Assembly (NCBI RefSeq): GCF_014196525.1
Contig: NZ_JACIDX010000002.1
Location: forward strand, 186,001-250,000
Reading direction: 5' to 3'
Source of the DNA: Novosphingobium sediminicola
Lineage (GTDB): Bacteria > Pseudomonadota > Alphaproteobacteria > Sphingomonadales > Sphingomonadaceae
Length of the DNA: 64,000 nt
Part shown: positions 8,771-18,258 of the stretch, in pieces
How positions within the stretch are numbered: the first letter of the stretch is position 1
Layout: every line of letters begins with the position of its first letter
Made by a program: the position numbers and the translations under genes
The notes under the pieces: generated by a model
Databases searched by the model: none
What the model saw: only the letters and a program-made list of their open reading frames with translations
Told to the model about the DNA's origin: nothing

Positions 8771-9288
8771 GACGAGTCCTTTTTCTGGTCGCAGCACATG
8801 TGCCAGCAGTGAAGCGCCAACCGCTCTCCGCAATGTTGCGGAGCCGCCAAGAGTTTAATGGAGATCCGGGTATGGCGGTTACTTGAGCCGCCCTGCAAAC
8901 CGCGATTCCATTCCTTGCGATCAAGAAAAGATAAGGGGCTGCGATTCTCATTTGACGGCCGCACCTCACTCAATCCGCCCGCCGATAGGGCGGCGATGGG
9001 GTAATACTGCCGGTGATCGCCAAGTTTCCAAGTCCGGCCGTCTATTTAGCGCTGATCAGGCCGATCGGCCCGGTCATCAGCACCCCGATTCGAACTACGT
9101 ACTATCCCTTAGGATGAAAAACTTATTACTTCCTACCGAGAAACGCCTATTTTTCCTGACATCGGTCGAAAACAATCCAATCGACCACGATCAGAACAAA
9201 ATCACAAATTTCAAGAATTCCCAACAGGGGATGAAGCGGTCAGCACGCCATCCGCACTAATGGCATGCAAAAATATGGAGAATACCTC
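8771..9288. other. Divergent intergenic region with a nested dyad
   Basis: About 500 bases between the divergently transcribed receiver-domain gene and the Ser/Gly-rich small protein gene. The segment 9090-9230 is AT-rich and probably holds the promoter of the plus-strand gene. A nested inverted repeat lies at 9051-9081 and is listed separately. No protein-coding frame is convincing. Confidence 0.5.
9051..9081. repeat. Nested inverted repeat in intergenic DNA
   Basis: Outer arms GCTGAT (9051-9056) and ATCAGC (9076-9081) enclose the perfect palindrome GGCCGATCGGCC (9059-9070). It could be an operator for a dimeric regulator or a structured RNA element; no T-run follows. Confidence 0.45.
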
Positions 9289-9663
9289 ATGCGTATTTAC
9301 TATGTACTTGCTGTGGGCGCAAGCCTGGCCTTCGTCGCCCCCGCCATGGCACAGTCGGGTGTGGGTGCCGGCAGCGTGTCGGTCACCGGGGTTGGCTCCA
9401 CCAGCTCGACCTCTTGCGGCGGTTCGCATTGCGGGGCCATGGCTGGCGGCGGCGTGTTGGCCGGCGGCGCTTCGGAATCCTCGGCCTCGCTGTCCACCGG
9501 CCATCACGGCACCACGGCGACCACCTCGTCGGGCAGCATTGGCGGCGCGGTGCAGGGCGGCGGCTCCTCGACCAGCGGTCGTGGCGGTTCGGCCACCGAA
9601 TCCACGGGCGCGGTCGGCCTCTATGGCGCTGGCGCCATCGCCTACAGCACCAGCCACCACTAA
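9289..9663 (+). CDS. Small exported Gly/Ser/Thr-rich protein
   Basis: About 124 aa. A typical signal peptide (MRIYYVLAVGASLAFVAPA, cleavage after AMA-Q) is followed by a mature part made almost only of Gly, Ser, Thr and Ala, with one CGGSHC motif and a His-containing end. The start at 9289 is set by GGAGA 8 nt upstream. No known family was recognised; the composition resembles surface or matrix-type proteins and the Ser/Thr-rich part of the OmpA-like protein encoded 155 bases downstream. A hairpin terminator follows its stop codon, so it is probably transcribed separately. Function unknown. Confidence 0.65.
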   Translation: MRIYYVLAVGASLAFVAPAMAQSGVGAGSVSVTGVGSTSSTSCGGSHCGAMAGGGVLAGGASESSASLSTGHHGTTATTSSGSIGGAVQGGGSSTSGRGGSATESTGAVGLYGAGAIAYSTSHH

Positions 9664-9678
9664 GTCTGAACAATGCAG

Positions 9679-9703
9679 CGGGGGAGGATGACCTCCTCCC
9701 CCG
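9679..9703 (+). terminator. Hairpin after the Gly/Ser-rich gene
   Basis: A 9-bp perfect stem, CGGGGGAGG (9679-9687) with CCTCCCCCG (9695-9703), and a 7-nt loop, 16 bases after the stop codon. No T-run follows, but its GC-rich stem and place suit a terminator. Confidence 0.6.
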
Positions 9704-9817
9704 TGTGCCTCGTTCGCTCGAGCAGGGGGGCAAGCAGCCTGCCCGATCAACGTCCGCTTGCTTTCATGGGGGATCCGGCGGCGCCAGGCGCTCGGAGCCA
9801 CAGTCAGGAGGATCACT

Positions 9818-10936
9818 ATGCATAGGCTCTGGACAGCAATCAGCACCGTCGCACTGATCAGCGGTGCTCTCAATCCATCCATGGCGCTGGCGCAAACCAG
9901 CACCTCCACTTCGGGTTCAAATGCGGGCGCAGTTTCGGGTTCGGATGCCGCCGCCAATGCCAATCCGGTTCAGAACACGACCACCACGTCGGGTTCGGTG
10001 TCGGGATCGACCTCTGGGGCCAATTCCAATTCCAATTCGGTGTCCAATCCGATCAACATCACCAACACGACCGCTGATTCGACATCCGGTTCCACTTCAA
10101 CCGCAAACACCAGTTCGAGTTCCTCGAACCAGTCGACGAACCAGTCGACGCAGGGCAACAGCCAGACCATCAACAACAATTCGGTCTATCCGGCCAATCA
10201 GACCATCAAGACCGCACCGGCCGTCGTGGCCCCCGCGCTGACCACCACGCTGACGGAAACCTGCATGGGTTCCAGCTCGCTGGGCGTTTCTGTGCTGGGC
10301 TTTGGCGCATCGGGCGGCACGACATGGCAGGACCATCATTGCGTCCGCCGCCTGAATGCGCGCGAACTGGCCCAGACGATCGGCGACCGCGATGCCGCGC
10401 GCGAACTGATGTGCTCGGACGAAGAAGTCTTCAAGGTTTACAATGCCCTTGGACGTCCGTGCCGCCTGCGCCCGGATGGTTCGACCAACCCGGCCTATGT
10501 GCCGCCCCCGCCGCCCAGCATGGCCTATTCGCCCGTAGCCGCGGTTGAAAATCCGGGCCCCTATCTGGTCTTCTTCGATTGGAACCGCGCCGACATCACC
10601 AGCGAGGCAGCCGCCACGCTCGATAAGGCCAGCAGCTCTTATCAACAGACCGGCTATGCCAGCCTGCAACTGGCGGGCCATACCGACACCAGCGGGACGG
10701 AAGCCTATAATAAGGAACTGTCGCTGCGCCGGGCGGAATCGGTCAAGGCCTATCTGGCCGGTCATGGCGTCCCCCGCGAGGTCATGAGCGTTCAGGGCTA
10801 TGGCGCCAGTTCGCCGCGTGTGGCCACAGCCCCGGGCGTACGCGAAGCGCAAAATCGCCGGGTTGAAATCACCTTTGTGGGCGCTCCGGCCCCGCGCCCT
10901 GAAAAGCCAGCCTCGGCGCCGACTGAAAATCGCTGA
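9818..10936 (+). CDS. OmpA family protein with long Ser/Thr/Asn-rich N-terminal region
   Basis: About 372 aa. Signal peptide (residues 1-26, ending ALAQ), then about 100 residues built from Ser, Thr, Asn and Gly, a middle region with Cys residues and a Pro-rich stretch, and a C-terminal OmpA-like peptidoglycan-binding domain (about 255-355). That domain shows FFDWNRADIT, AGHTDTSG, NKELSLRRAESV and QNRRVEI, including the Asp and Arg that contact diaminopimelate. It should anchor the envelope to peptidoglycan non-covalently. The start at 9818 is set by AGGAGG 6 nt upstream. Several short nucleotide repeats (AATTCC, AACCAGTCGACG) encode the low-complexity part. A 15-bp stem terminator follows. 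Confidence 0.85.
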   Translation: MHRLWTAISTVALISGALNPSMALAQTSTSTSGSNAGAVSGSDAAANANPVQNTTTTSGSVSGSTSGANSNSNSVSNPINITNTTADSTSGSTSTANTSSSSSNQSTNQSTQGNSQTINNNSVYPANQTIKTAPAVVAPALTTTLTETCMGSSSLGVSVLGFGASGGTTWQDHHCVRRLNARELAQTIGDRDAARELMCSDEEVFKVYNALGRPCRLRPDGSTNPAYVPPPPPSMAYSPVAAVENPGPYLVFFDWNRADITSEAAATLDKASSSYQQTGYASLQLAGHTDTSGTEAYNKELSLRRAESVKAYLAGHGVPREVMSVQGYGASSPRVATAPGVREAQNRRVEITFVGAPAPRPEKPASAPTENR

Positions 10937-10967
10937 GCGGATTTAAGGTAAAGTTTTGTTGCTTCAA

Positions 10968-11004
10968 GGGGGAGGCGCCCATCTTCGAAATGGGCGCCTC
11001 CCCC
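10968..11004 (+). terminator. Strong terminator hairpin after the OmpA-like gene
   Basis: A perfect 15-bp stem (10968-10982 with 10990-11004) and a 7-nt loop CTTCGAA. It lies 31 bases past the OmpA-like stop codon and before the convergent GlcG/HbpS-like gene, so it may stop transcription from both sides. Confidence 0.75.
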
Positions 11005-11082
11005 TGAACCTTTATCGGGCGGGATGCTTGGTTCATCGAACGTATCTAAAATTCGGCCCCAAGAATTGGTTTTACGCCTCCA

Positions 11083-11613
11083 TCACGGCGCAACCTTGAG
11101 ATCAGGCTCCTTGGCCAGAGCTTCCAAAGCGCAGGCCTCATCCTTGTCATGGCCGCCGCCCACCGCCAGCACCCCGATGAATTGCCCCCCACGATAGAGC
11201 GGCAGCGCACCGGGATGAAAGAAATAGCGCGGGTCCTTGCCCGGACCATCACGAAACGCCGCATCCTTTTCCAGCCGCTCGCCCAGAACGCGGGTTGACT
11301 GGCGGAATTGCATAACGGTGGTCGATTTGAGCGGAGCCGTGCGCAAACCGACCGGATTCAGCCCATCTGCAGACAGGGCCACGCGCAGATTGCCATCCGC
11401 ATCGGTGATCGACACCGCCGCCGTTTCCTGTTTCGCAGCGCAGGCCGTCAGCGTGTTCTGGGCGATCCTGACCGCCTGCGCCAGCGTGATCATCGCGGCC
11501 GAAACGGGCTTGGCCGGAGGCGGCGCGGACTGGGGCGCCGTTTGAGCTTGCGCCGATGGCACCATCGCCAAGGCGATAACAGCCCCCAGCGCCATCGAAA
11601 TCTTGTGATGCAT
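11083..11613 (-). CDS. GlcG/HbpS-like haem-binding family protein, exported
   Basis: A 176-aa protein with a signal peptide (cleavage near AQA-QT, residue 24) and a GlcG/HbpS (DUF336) domain over about residues 40-170. Family features are visible: repeated short helices (LAQAVRIAQNTLTAC), the strand VSITDADGNLRVALSADG, and the GALPLYRGGQFIGVLAVGG strand pair near the C-terminus. Streptomyces HbpS of this family binds haem outside the cell; GlcG is encoded with glycolate oxidase. Substrate here is unknown. It is divergent from the TonB receptor that follows, sharing a 236-base promoter region. Confidence 0.85.
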   Translation of the reverse strand: MHHKISMALGAVIALAMVPSAQAQTAPQSAPPPAKPVSAAMITLAQAVRIAQNTLTACAAKQETAAVSITDADGNLRVALSADGLNPVGLRTAPLKSTTVMQFRQSTRVLGERLEKDAAFRDGPGKDPRYFFHPGALPLYRGGQFIGVLAVGGGHDKDEACALEALAKEPDLKVAP

Positions 11614-11849
11614 AAATCTCTCCCCTCAACCCGTCTGACGGCTTGTTGCGCCGCAGATTTCATAGGGAAAGGCTAGCAGGTCAGGCCCGACTGCCAAGTG
11701 GCGGACCGGGGCGTTTTCCGTATTTTCAATATATCTGTCACTCAAATCAATATTAGCTCATTCCTGATCGCCCTTACCAATGGAGTGTCCGCAAGGACCG
11801 TTTTGACCGACCGCCCAAAACAGGGCGGCGGCAATTGGAGGGGGGATTT

Positions 11850-14774
11850 ATGGAACTGCGCTTATGCGCGGCCTTGGCCGCATCCGTCAGCATTCTTGCC
11901 ATCTGCACACCCGTTGCTGCTCAAACCAAACCGGAAAAGCCGGCCAATGCAGCCACCGACCCAGCCATCATCGTTACCGGATCGCGCGTGGTGGCCAATG
12001 GCAATAACCAGCCTACGCCTGTCACCGTGGTCAGCGCGGTGGACCTGCTGGCCGCCCATCCGACCAATCTGTCCGAGGCGCTGAGCGAATTGCCGATCTT
12101 TGCCGGGTCGCGCTCGCAATATTCAAACACCGGCACCAGCGGCGCGGCAGGCGCGCCCGCCACCAGCACCAATGCACTCAACGTGCTGAATTTGCGCAAT
12201 ATGGGCCTAGCCCGCTCGCTGATCCTATGGGACGGGCATCGCATGCCGATGAGCACGCCCGAAGGCTTTGTCGACATCGACACGATCCCGCAAATGCTGC
12301 TCAAGCGCGTTGATGTCGTCACGGGCGGCGCCTCGGCGGTCTATGGTTCGGACGCGATCGTAGGCGTGGCCAATTTCGTCACCGATACCGGGTTCAACGG
12401 CGTCAAATTCAACATCCAAAAGGGCATATCCACCTACGGCGACGGCGGCACGGTGGATATGGGGCTGGCGGGCGGCTTCAAGTTCTTCGATGATCGCGCG
12501 CATGTCCTGCTGGGCGCGACATGGCGCAAGGATGACGGCATCGATTCCAAATTCGCGCGGGCCTGGGGCAATGATGTGCGCACGCTGCAAGGGGCTGGCA
12601 CGGCGGCATCGCCCTATTTCCCGATGAACGGCGCGCGCCAGAACAATGTTACCTTTGGCGGCAAGATCAACAGCGGCGTGTTGGCCGATCAGCAATTTCT
12701 GGCGGGCGGCACGCTGGGCGCGTTCAACCATGGCAGCAAGAGCTGTGCCGGCGGCACGATCCCGACCAGCCTGCCCTATGAATGCGGCGGCGATGGCGGC
12801 TATTACAATGGCCAGATCCGCGCCACGCTGGACATGAAACAGTTCTTTGCCCGGCTTGATCTGGACATCACCGACAATCTCCAGTTCAATCAAAGCCTGT
12901 CCTATGTCGACAAATACAGCGTCGGCACGGTAAACTGGATCGCCAATCAGGCGATTACGATCAACCGCGACAATGCCTTCCTGCCCGCATCGGCCGTAAC
13001 GGCCATGACCAATGCCGGACAGACCAGCTTTAGCATGGGCAAGATCTTCACCGACCTGCCCCGCACCCAATTGGTCACCAGTTCGCAGCAATTGGTGTCG
13101 ATCAGCCAGTTGAAAGGCAAGATCGGCGAGCATTGGCGCTGGGACGCCAATTTCACCCATGGCGACACCAATTTCCGCGTCGATCAGCCCTATGCGCTGG
13201 ATATGAGCCATTTTTACGCCGGGATCGATTCGGTCATGTCGGGCGGCAAGGCAGTGTGCCGCGCCGCGCTGACCAATGCCGCCTATGCCAATTGCGTGCC
13301 CATCAACATCTTTGGCACCGGCAGCATCACCCCCGATATGGCCAATTATCTGTTCCACAAGGTGGGCTGGACCACCAAGCTGAAGATGGATGATCTGGCG
13401 GCCAATATCATGGGCTCACCCTTTTCGACATGGGCCGGGCCGGTCAATATCGCGCTGTCGGGCGAATGGCGCAAAAGCTCGGAAGAGGTGATCTCGGAAT
13501 CCCTGCCCACCAATCGCGTGGTCTGTGCGGGCAGCGGCATTTCGACCACGACGGGGGCCTGCAACGCCAACCAGTCGCTTTATAGCGGCAATGTCGCCAA
13601 TATGCCCTATTCGACCACCACGGTTTACGAATTCGCGGTCGAGGGCAATATTCCGCTGCTGCGCGACATGGCTTTTGCCAAATCGCTTAACCTCAATCTG
13701 GCCTATCGCCATGCGCATTATGACCGGGCGGGCGATGCCGATACTTGGAAAATCGGCGCAACATGGGAAGTGGCCGATTTCCTGACCCTGCGCGCCACGC
13801 GCTCGCGCGATTTCCGCGCGCCGACGCTGGATGAACTGTTCCGCCCGCAAGCCACCTCGCTCACCTCGGGCTTCTTCGACTATCTGCCCGCCTCGGCCAA
13901 TCCGGCGCAAAGCCCGCTCAACACGATCAACGTGCCCACCGTCAATGGCGGCAATCCCAATCTGAAGCCCGAAATCGGCAATACGATCTCGCTGGGCGCG
14001 GTGTTTCGCCCCACCCGCAAGCTGAGCCTTGCCATCGACTATTTCGACATCAAGGTGAAGAACTTCATCTATCTGGTGCAGGGCAACAGCACCGAGCCGC
14101 AACAGGTGTGCTATGACAGCAAGGGCACCTCGCCCTATTGCGCGCTGGTGGCGCGGGGGCTTGGTATTTACGATGCGAATGCCGCCAATGCGCTGAGCAG
14201 CGCCAATGCGGTGTCGACATGGTATCAGTTGCCGATCAACATTGCCGAACAGACCACCTATGGCGCCGATATCGAGCTTAATTACCGCACCAGCCTCAAC
14301 CATCAGCCGCTTAACCTGCGCGTGATGGCGACATGGCAGCCCCATGTGCGCTTCAAACAGGCGGGCGTTGTGGATAATGATTATGCCGGGGCGGCCTTTG
14401 GCTCGAACGGGGTTCAGGCGACGCCGAAATGGCGCGTCACCGCCTTCCTCGACTATAAGGTCACCGATAATCTGAGCATCAACATCTCAGAACGCTGGCG
14501 CGCGAAACTGCATTACCATTCCAGCCCGACGGTGGTGGTGGCCGCGCCCGACACGATCAAGGATGTGGCCTATACCAATCTTGGCGCCAGCCTTGATGTG
14601 CCGATGGGCCGGGCCAAGGCGCAGATGTTCCTCAACATTTCCAATCTGTTCAATGTCACGCCACCGGTCGCCGGTTTCTGGGGCAACCCCAATCCGGGCC
14701 AGTTCGGCGAATTTGTCGCCGGTGACGATGTGATCGGGCGCTATTTCACTTTCGGCATTCGCGGCAAGTTCTGA
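11850..14774 (+). CDS. TonB-dependent receptor
   Basis: About 974 aa. Signal peptide (MELRLCAALAASVSI to VAAQ), then the plug beginning IIVTGSRVVANGNN-PTPVTVV (about residues 45-65), with NLRNMGL, the VDVVTGGASAVYGSDAIVGVANF segment, and a beta barrel ending FTFGIRGKF with the C-terminal aromatic residue. No STN domain, so no direct FecR signalling is expected. The start at 11850 is set by GGAGGGG 6-7 nt upstream. Its plug resembles those at 18359, 35311, 51348 and 56064, pointing to a paralogous family. Barrel extracellular loops contain Cys pairs (ACVPINIF-type segment near residue 480). The ligand is unknown; neighbours suggest an organic polymer fragment or ester rather than iron. Confidence 0.92.
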   Translation: MELRLCAALAASVSILAICTPVAAQTKPEKPANAATDPAIIVTGSRVVANGNNQPTPVTVVSAVDLLAAHPTNLSEALSELPIFAGSRSQYSNTGTSGAAGAPATSTNALNVLNLRNMGLARSLILWDGHRMPMSTPEGFVDIDTIPQMLLKRVDVVTGGASAVYGSDAIVGVANFVTDTGFNGVKFNIQKGISTYGDGGTVDMGLAGGFKFFDDRAHVLLGATWRKDDGIDSKFARAWGNDVRTLQGAGTAASPYFPMNGARQNNVTFGGKINSGVLADQQFLAGGTLGAFNHGSKSCAGGTIPTSLPYECGGDGGYYNGQIRATLDMKQFFARLDLDITDNLQFNQSLSYVDKYSVGTVNWIANQAITINRDNAFLPASAVTAMTNAGQTSFSMGKIFTDLPRTQLVTSSQQLVSISQLKGKIGEHWRWDANFTHGDTNFRVDQPYALDMSHFYAGIDSVMSGGKAVCRAALTNAAYANCVPINIFGTGSITPDMANYLFHKVGWTTKLKMDDLAANIMGSPFSTWAGPVNIALSGEWRKSSEEVISESLPTNRVVCAGSGISTTTGACNANQSLYSGNVANMPYSTTTVYEFAVEGNIPLLRDMAFAKSLNLNLAYRHAHYDRAGDADTWKIGATWEVADFLTLRATRSRDFRAPTLDELFRPQATSLTSGFFDYLPASANPAQSPLNTINVPTVNGGNPNLKPEIGNTISLGAVFRPTRKLSLAIDYFDIKVKNFIYLVQGNSTEPQQVCYDSKGTSPYCALVARGLGIYDANAANALSSANAVSTWYQLPINIAEQTTYGADIELNYRTSLNHQPLNLRVMATWQPHVRFKQAGVVDNDYAGAAFGSNGVQATPKWRVTAFLDYKVTDNLSINISERWRAKLHYHSSPTVVVAAPDTIKDVAYTNLGASLDVPMGRAKAQMFLNISNLFNVTPPVAGFWGNPNPGQFGEFVAGDDVIGRYFTFGIRGKF

Positions 14775-14849
14775 GCGCTCTGGCGGGGCGCTTCGACATG
14801 TCCCGAGGCGCCTTATGGCGGCAAGCTGTTGCTCACCCTTGCCGCCTCT

Positions 14850-14877
14850 GGCGGCGGCTCCGGCCGCCGCCCTTTTT
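14850..14877 (+). terminator. Rho-independent terminator after the TonB receptor
   Basis: GGCGGCGGC (14850-14858) pairs with GCCGCCGCC (14863-14871) around a TCCG loop and is followed by five T residues (14873-14877). It sits between the plus-strand receptor and the convergent epimerase gene. Confidence 0.85.
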
Positions 14878-15964
14878 AATAGGCAAATTCATAAATGCTT
14901 TCCCAGCGCCGCGTCTGGCCGGGGCGCAGCAGCGTTGCGGCAAATTCGCCGTGGTTGGGCGTATCGGGGAAATGCTGCGGCTCCAGACACAGGCCATAGC
15001 CGCCATCCTCCCCATCCCTTTGCGGCAGATGCGCGGGGATGAACAATTGCAGGCCCGGCTCGGCGCTGTACACCGTCATCCGCCGCCCGCTGCGCATGGA
15101 AGTAAGCCATGCCACCGGTGCCATTGCGCCACGATTGTCGAGCGCAAGGCTGACATCCAGCCCGCCATGGGCGATCAGCTCTGCCACCGGGCGGAACCGC
15201 GCCGGATCGAAACCCTGCCCCGCCGTGGGCAAGAATGAGCCCAGCGGCAGGCCGTCCTCGCCAACGGGCGTGAAGCGAGCGGCCGCGATCCGCAGATCCA
15301 TGCCGGACAGATCCTTGCCCGCGCCATTGAGGTTAAAAATGGCGTGGTTGGTGAAATTGACATGGGTTGGCCGAGTGGTGGTCGCCTGCAAAGTCGCCGT
15401 CAATCGCGCCCGCCCGGCGCGAACCGCCAATCGATAGCGCAAGACCACCTCCAAGCGCCCCGGAAAGCCCGCCTCGCCGTCAGGAGAGGTCAGGCGCATT
15501 TCCATCCCGTCGGCCAAGGCTCCGGCCCGCCACATCCGGGTGTGAAACGCGCTGCCCCCGCCATGCAGAGTATTGCCGCGCTGGTTGCGGTCGAGGTCGT
15601 AAACCTGTCCATCGATGGCAAAGCGACCCCCGCCGATCCGGTTGGCATAGCGCCCCATCATCGCCCCAGCCACCGCCCACAGACCCGTCAACCGCGCCGG
15701 ATCGGAGGGCGCCACCAGCACATTATCGAAGCCCCCCTGTCCATCGGGCAGATAGAGGCCGACGATCCGCCCGCCATAGTCGGAAAACTCCGCCCTGATG
15801 CCGCCTGCCTCAACGGTATAGAGCATGGCCTGCGCGCCGCCGGGCGTCTGGCCCCACATACGGCTGCGGACGACCGGACGTGGCGACAAGGCCGCATGGG
15901 CCAATGGGGCCGACAGCAGCATCGCCGTCGCCCCCATCATGACATCGCGCCTGCTCTGCTTCAT
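14876..15964 (-). CDS. Aldose 1-epimerase family protein, exported (GalM-like)
   Basis: About 362 aa. The N-terminus KQSRRDVMMGATAMLLSAPLA has a twin-arginine motif, suggesting Tat export of a folded enzyme. The mutarotase fold shows GRYANRIGGGRF, NTLHGG (first catalytic His), NFTNHAIFNLNG (second His) and LCLEPQHFPDTPNH (catalytic Glu), all typical of GalM. Enzymes of this family interconvert alpha and beta anomers of aldoses. The start at 15964 is preferred because AGG lies 7 nt upstream; ATG 15970 is too close to it. The gene begins 8 bases after the stop of the ceramidase-like gene and is the last in a receptor / ceramidase-like / epimerase operon, hinting at a glycosylated substrate. Confidence 0.88.
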   Translation of the reverse strand: MKQSRRDVMMGATAMLLSAPLAHAALSPRPVVRSRMWGQTPGGAQAMLYTVEAGGIRAEFSDYGGRIVGLYLPDGQGGFDNVLVAPSDPARLTGLWAVAGAMMGRYANRIGGGRFAIDGQVYDLDRNQRGNTLHGGGSAFHTRMWRAGALADGMEMRLTSPDGEAGFPGRLEVVLRYRLAVRAGRARLTATLQATTTRPTHVNFTNHAIFNLNGAGKDLSGMDLRIAAARFTPVGEDGLPLGSFLPTAGQGFDPARFRPVAELIAHGGLDVSLALDNRGAMAPVAWLTSMRSGRRMTVYSAEPGLQLFIPAHLPQRDGEDGGYGLCLEPQHFPDTPNHGEFAATLLRPGQTRRWESIYEFAY

Positions 15965-15972
15965 CCCCATAC

Positions 15973-18258
15973 CTATCGCCCGATCTTCACGCTGATTACC
16001 GGCAATGCGCCATAGGGCGAGGCCACGCTGCGCCCGATATTGAGCGAGCCGGTTGATCCCAGAAACGTGCCATAGGCATGGCCATCGCTGGCCTGCGCCC
16101 CCGGCGACCGGGTCCATGCATCGCCATAGCCGACAAAGGATGCGCCATTATGGCCGATATTGGCCTTCAGCCCCTGCGCGATGCCCCATCGGGTGGGGCG
16201 GAAATAGGCGTTCGTATAATTGGCCGGATCATGGCCCAATTCCCTCTGCGTGGCGATGCGGCTCGGGCCGAAATAGCGGAACAGTTCCTCGCCGCTCAAC
16301 ACCGTGACCAGATCGCGGGGGGCGGGCGACGGCGTGGTCTGACGCCCCCAGGGCTGGGCAGCGTCCAGTTTGTTGAAAGCGATGAACCCTTGCGCCGATG
16401 CGGGCATCTCATTGGGAACCATCATCGCCCGTTCCCGCGCATCGAAGGCCAGACGCAGAAATCCGCGCCTGTCCCCCTTCGCATCCCGCCCGCCCCGGCT
16501 GTTCAGCCAGTTGCGCAGATTGCTGCTCTCCCAGCCATTGCTGCGATCCGCCGGGTCGAAAGGCACCGCATCCACAATCGCCGCGGCGATCAAGGTCAGT
16601 CGGTCACCCGACATATCGAGAATACGCCAGTCGAGCGGCTCCATCTCGCCTCCGGCCTCCTGTCGATAGCGGCCAAAGCCCCGCACCACATCGTCGCCTG
16701 TGCCCAATCGGCCATCCTCGCCAGCATAAAGCCGCAGCCCACGGCCAAGTGCGACATAATGGCGCCCCTGCGCGTCCTTAAACGTGGTCACGCCCCGGCG
16801 CAGCACCTTGCCCGCCGGATTGACGATGGCATCATCATCCTGCGTGCCCGGCCGCCCATCGGGGCCGGTCAGCACGACATGCCCATCGCCGCGATGCACC
16901 GCCACGCCATCGCCCGCCAGCTCCCACATCTCGCTTTCGGCCAGCATGGTCTGCGCCATGCCGCTCAGTGCCTGCGCAATATGGCCAGGCTGATACCGAC
17001 CATCGGTGCCAAAACCGCCAAGTGCCTTGGCCGCATCATCGGCGTGATAGCCGGTCATTTCTCCCACCTCGCCCCACACATGATTGACCACCAGCGTATC
17101 GGGCAGCCGCGAGGCCTTCTTGATGTCCAGCCCGAGCTGTGTGAACAATTCGCCCGAAAAGCCCATCAGCGCTATCGGCCCGACCCGGAGCATCCGCAGG
17201 TTGACCCGGTAATCGCCGCCATTACTGCCCGGAATGGCGGATCGGATATAGTCCACGGCCAGTTCCGGCCTGCCCTCCACGGGCCGGACCGCCGCCAGCG
17301 CCTGTTGCGCATCGCGTGCCTGAATGGCGCCCAGATAGTCCAGCAGATAGGCATCGCCTGCGAAATGCTCGACAAATTCGCCGGTTTGCGGGTCGCGCCA
17401 GTAGAAGTCATTCTGAACAATCGGGTTCTGATCCCCCGCCGCCCCGCTCAGCCACATGGCCACCGCGCCGGGATATTCCCGCTCCAGCGCGGAGGACACT
17501 ACGCCCGGCACATCGGCGCTGATCGCGGTTTTGCCATGGTCGAGCGTGTTGGCATGCATCACCGTGCCATGCAGGGCGTGATGGATAATCATGGCGATGG
17601 GCTTGCCATCCTCGCCGGAAATACGGATCGCGGCCAGCGTCTTGTCGCTGACGCCGGTGGGGTTAAAGCCCAGATTGCGCGCGGGCACCCAGTTGCCCTG
17701 CGCATCCTTGCGCCGATAATCGGTCAGGCGGTTGACGTTGATGAAGCTCTGGCCATAGCCGATGCAGATGGTGGCGGGGCGCAAGGAGCGCAGCGCCACG
17801 CCGGCGGCGTCAAGCATATTGGCCATCACCATTTGGCCCCAACGCTCGGTGTGCGTTTCCGAACCATCGGTGCGATGGGCCAGATTGACCGGAGCGGTAA
17901 TTTCGGGAACCGCGTGCGAATGGGTGGCGGTATAGAAAATCGAATCGGCCGGGATGCCCGTATGGCGGGAAAGCGCGGCAATAAATTGCGGGGCATAGGG
18001 GCCTTTGCCCGTCTCGGTCGACACGATCAAAGCCTTGCGCCCACCCTGTGCCAGCGCGATCACGCGGACATGGACCGGATCGTGGAAACCGGTGATCTGC
18101 ACCTTGGGCGGGCGCTCCATGGGCAGCATGTCGGGCCGGGGCGTGATGTCACGCACCGCCGCACCGGCCTGCAGACCATCATCGGGCGCCGGACGCGCAC
18201 CCTGCGCTGCGCCATGGGCAAGCAGGATCGCGCTTGCAGTAAGGAAAAGCCTGCGCAC
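15973..18258 (-). CDS. Neutral/alkaline ceramidase-like hydrolase with extra C-terminal domain
   Basis: About 761 aa, exported (signal RRLFLTASAILLAHGAAQG). Residues 28-450 match the catalytic domain of neutral ceramidase-type amidases: DITP, the metal-binding ATHSH (His113, His115), HHALHGTVMHA, SADVPG and SGAAGDQNP. The remaining 300 residues are unusual: two DGxxGTxDD motifs, like calcium-binding loops, followed by a domain with SSNLRNWLN resembling DUF6273-type domains. The GTG at 18258 has GGGAG 8 nt upstream; ATG 18273 is the alternative. It is 100 bases downstream of a TonB receptor and 8 bases before the epimerase gene. Many bacterial members are not true ceramidases, so only amide or ester hydrolysis is inferred. 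Confidence 0.82.
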   Translation of the reverse strand: MRRLFLTASAILLAHGAAQGARPAPDDGLQAGAAVRDITPRPDMLPMERPPKVQITGFHDPVHVRVIALAQGGRKALIVSTETGKGPYAPQFIAALSRHTGIPADSIFYTATHSHAVPEITAPVNLAHRTDGSETHTERWGQMVMANMLDAAGVALRSLRPATICIGYGQSFINVNRLTDYRRKDAQGNWVPARNLGFNPTGVSDKTLAAIRISGEDGKPIAMIIHHALHGTVMHANTLDHGKTAISADVPGVVSSALEREYPGAVAMWLSGAAGDQNPIVQNDFYWRDPQTGEFVEHFAGDAYLLDYLGAIQARDAQQALAAVRPVEGRPELAVDYIRSAIPGSNGGDYRVNLRMLRVGPIALMGFSGELFTQLGLDIKKASRLPDTLVVNHVWGEVGEMTGYHADDAAKALGGFGTDGRYQPGHIAQALSGMAQTMLAESEMWELAGDGVAVHRGDGHVVLTGPDGRPGTQDDDAIVNPAGKVLRRGVTTFKDAQGRHYVALGRGLRLYAGEDGRLGTGDDVVRGFGRYRQEAGGEMEPLDWRILDMSGDRLTLIAAAIVDAVPFDPADRSNGWESSNLRNWLNSRGGRDAKGDRRGFLRLAFDARERAMMVPNEMPASAQGFIAFNKLDAAQPWGRQTTPSPAPRDLVTVLSGEELFRYFGPSRIATQRELGHDPANYTNAYFRPTRWGIAQGLKANIGHNGASFVGYGDAWTRSPGAQASDGHAYGTFLGSTGSLNIGRSVASPYGALPVISVKIGR

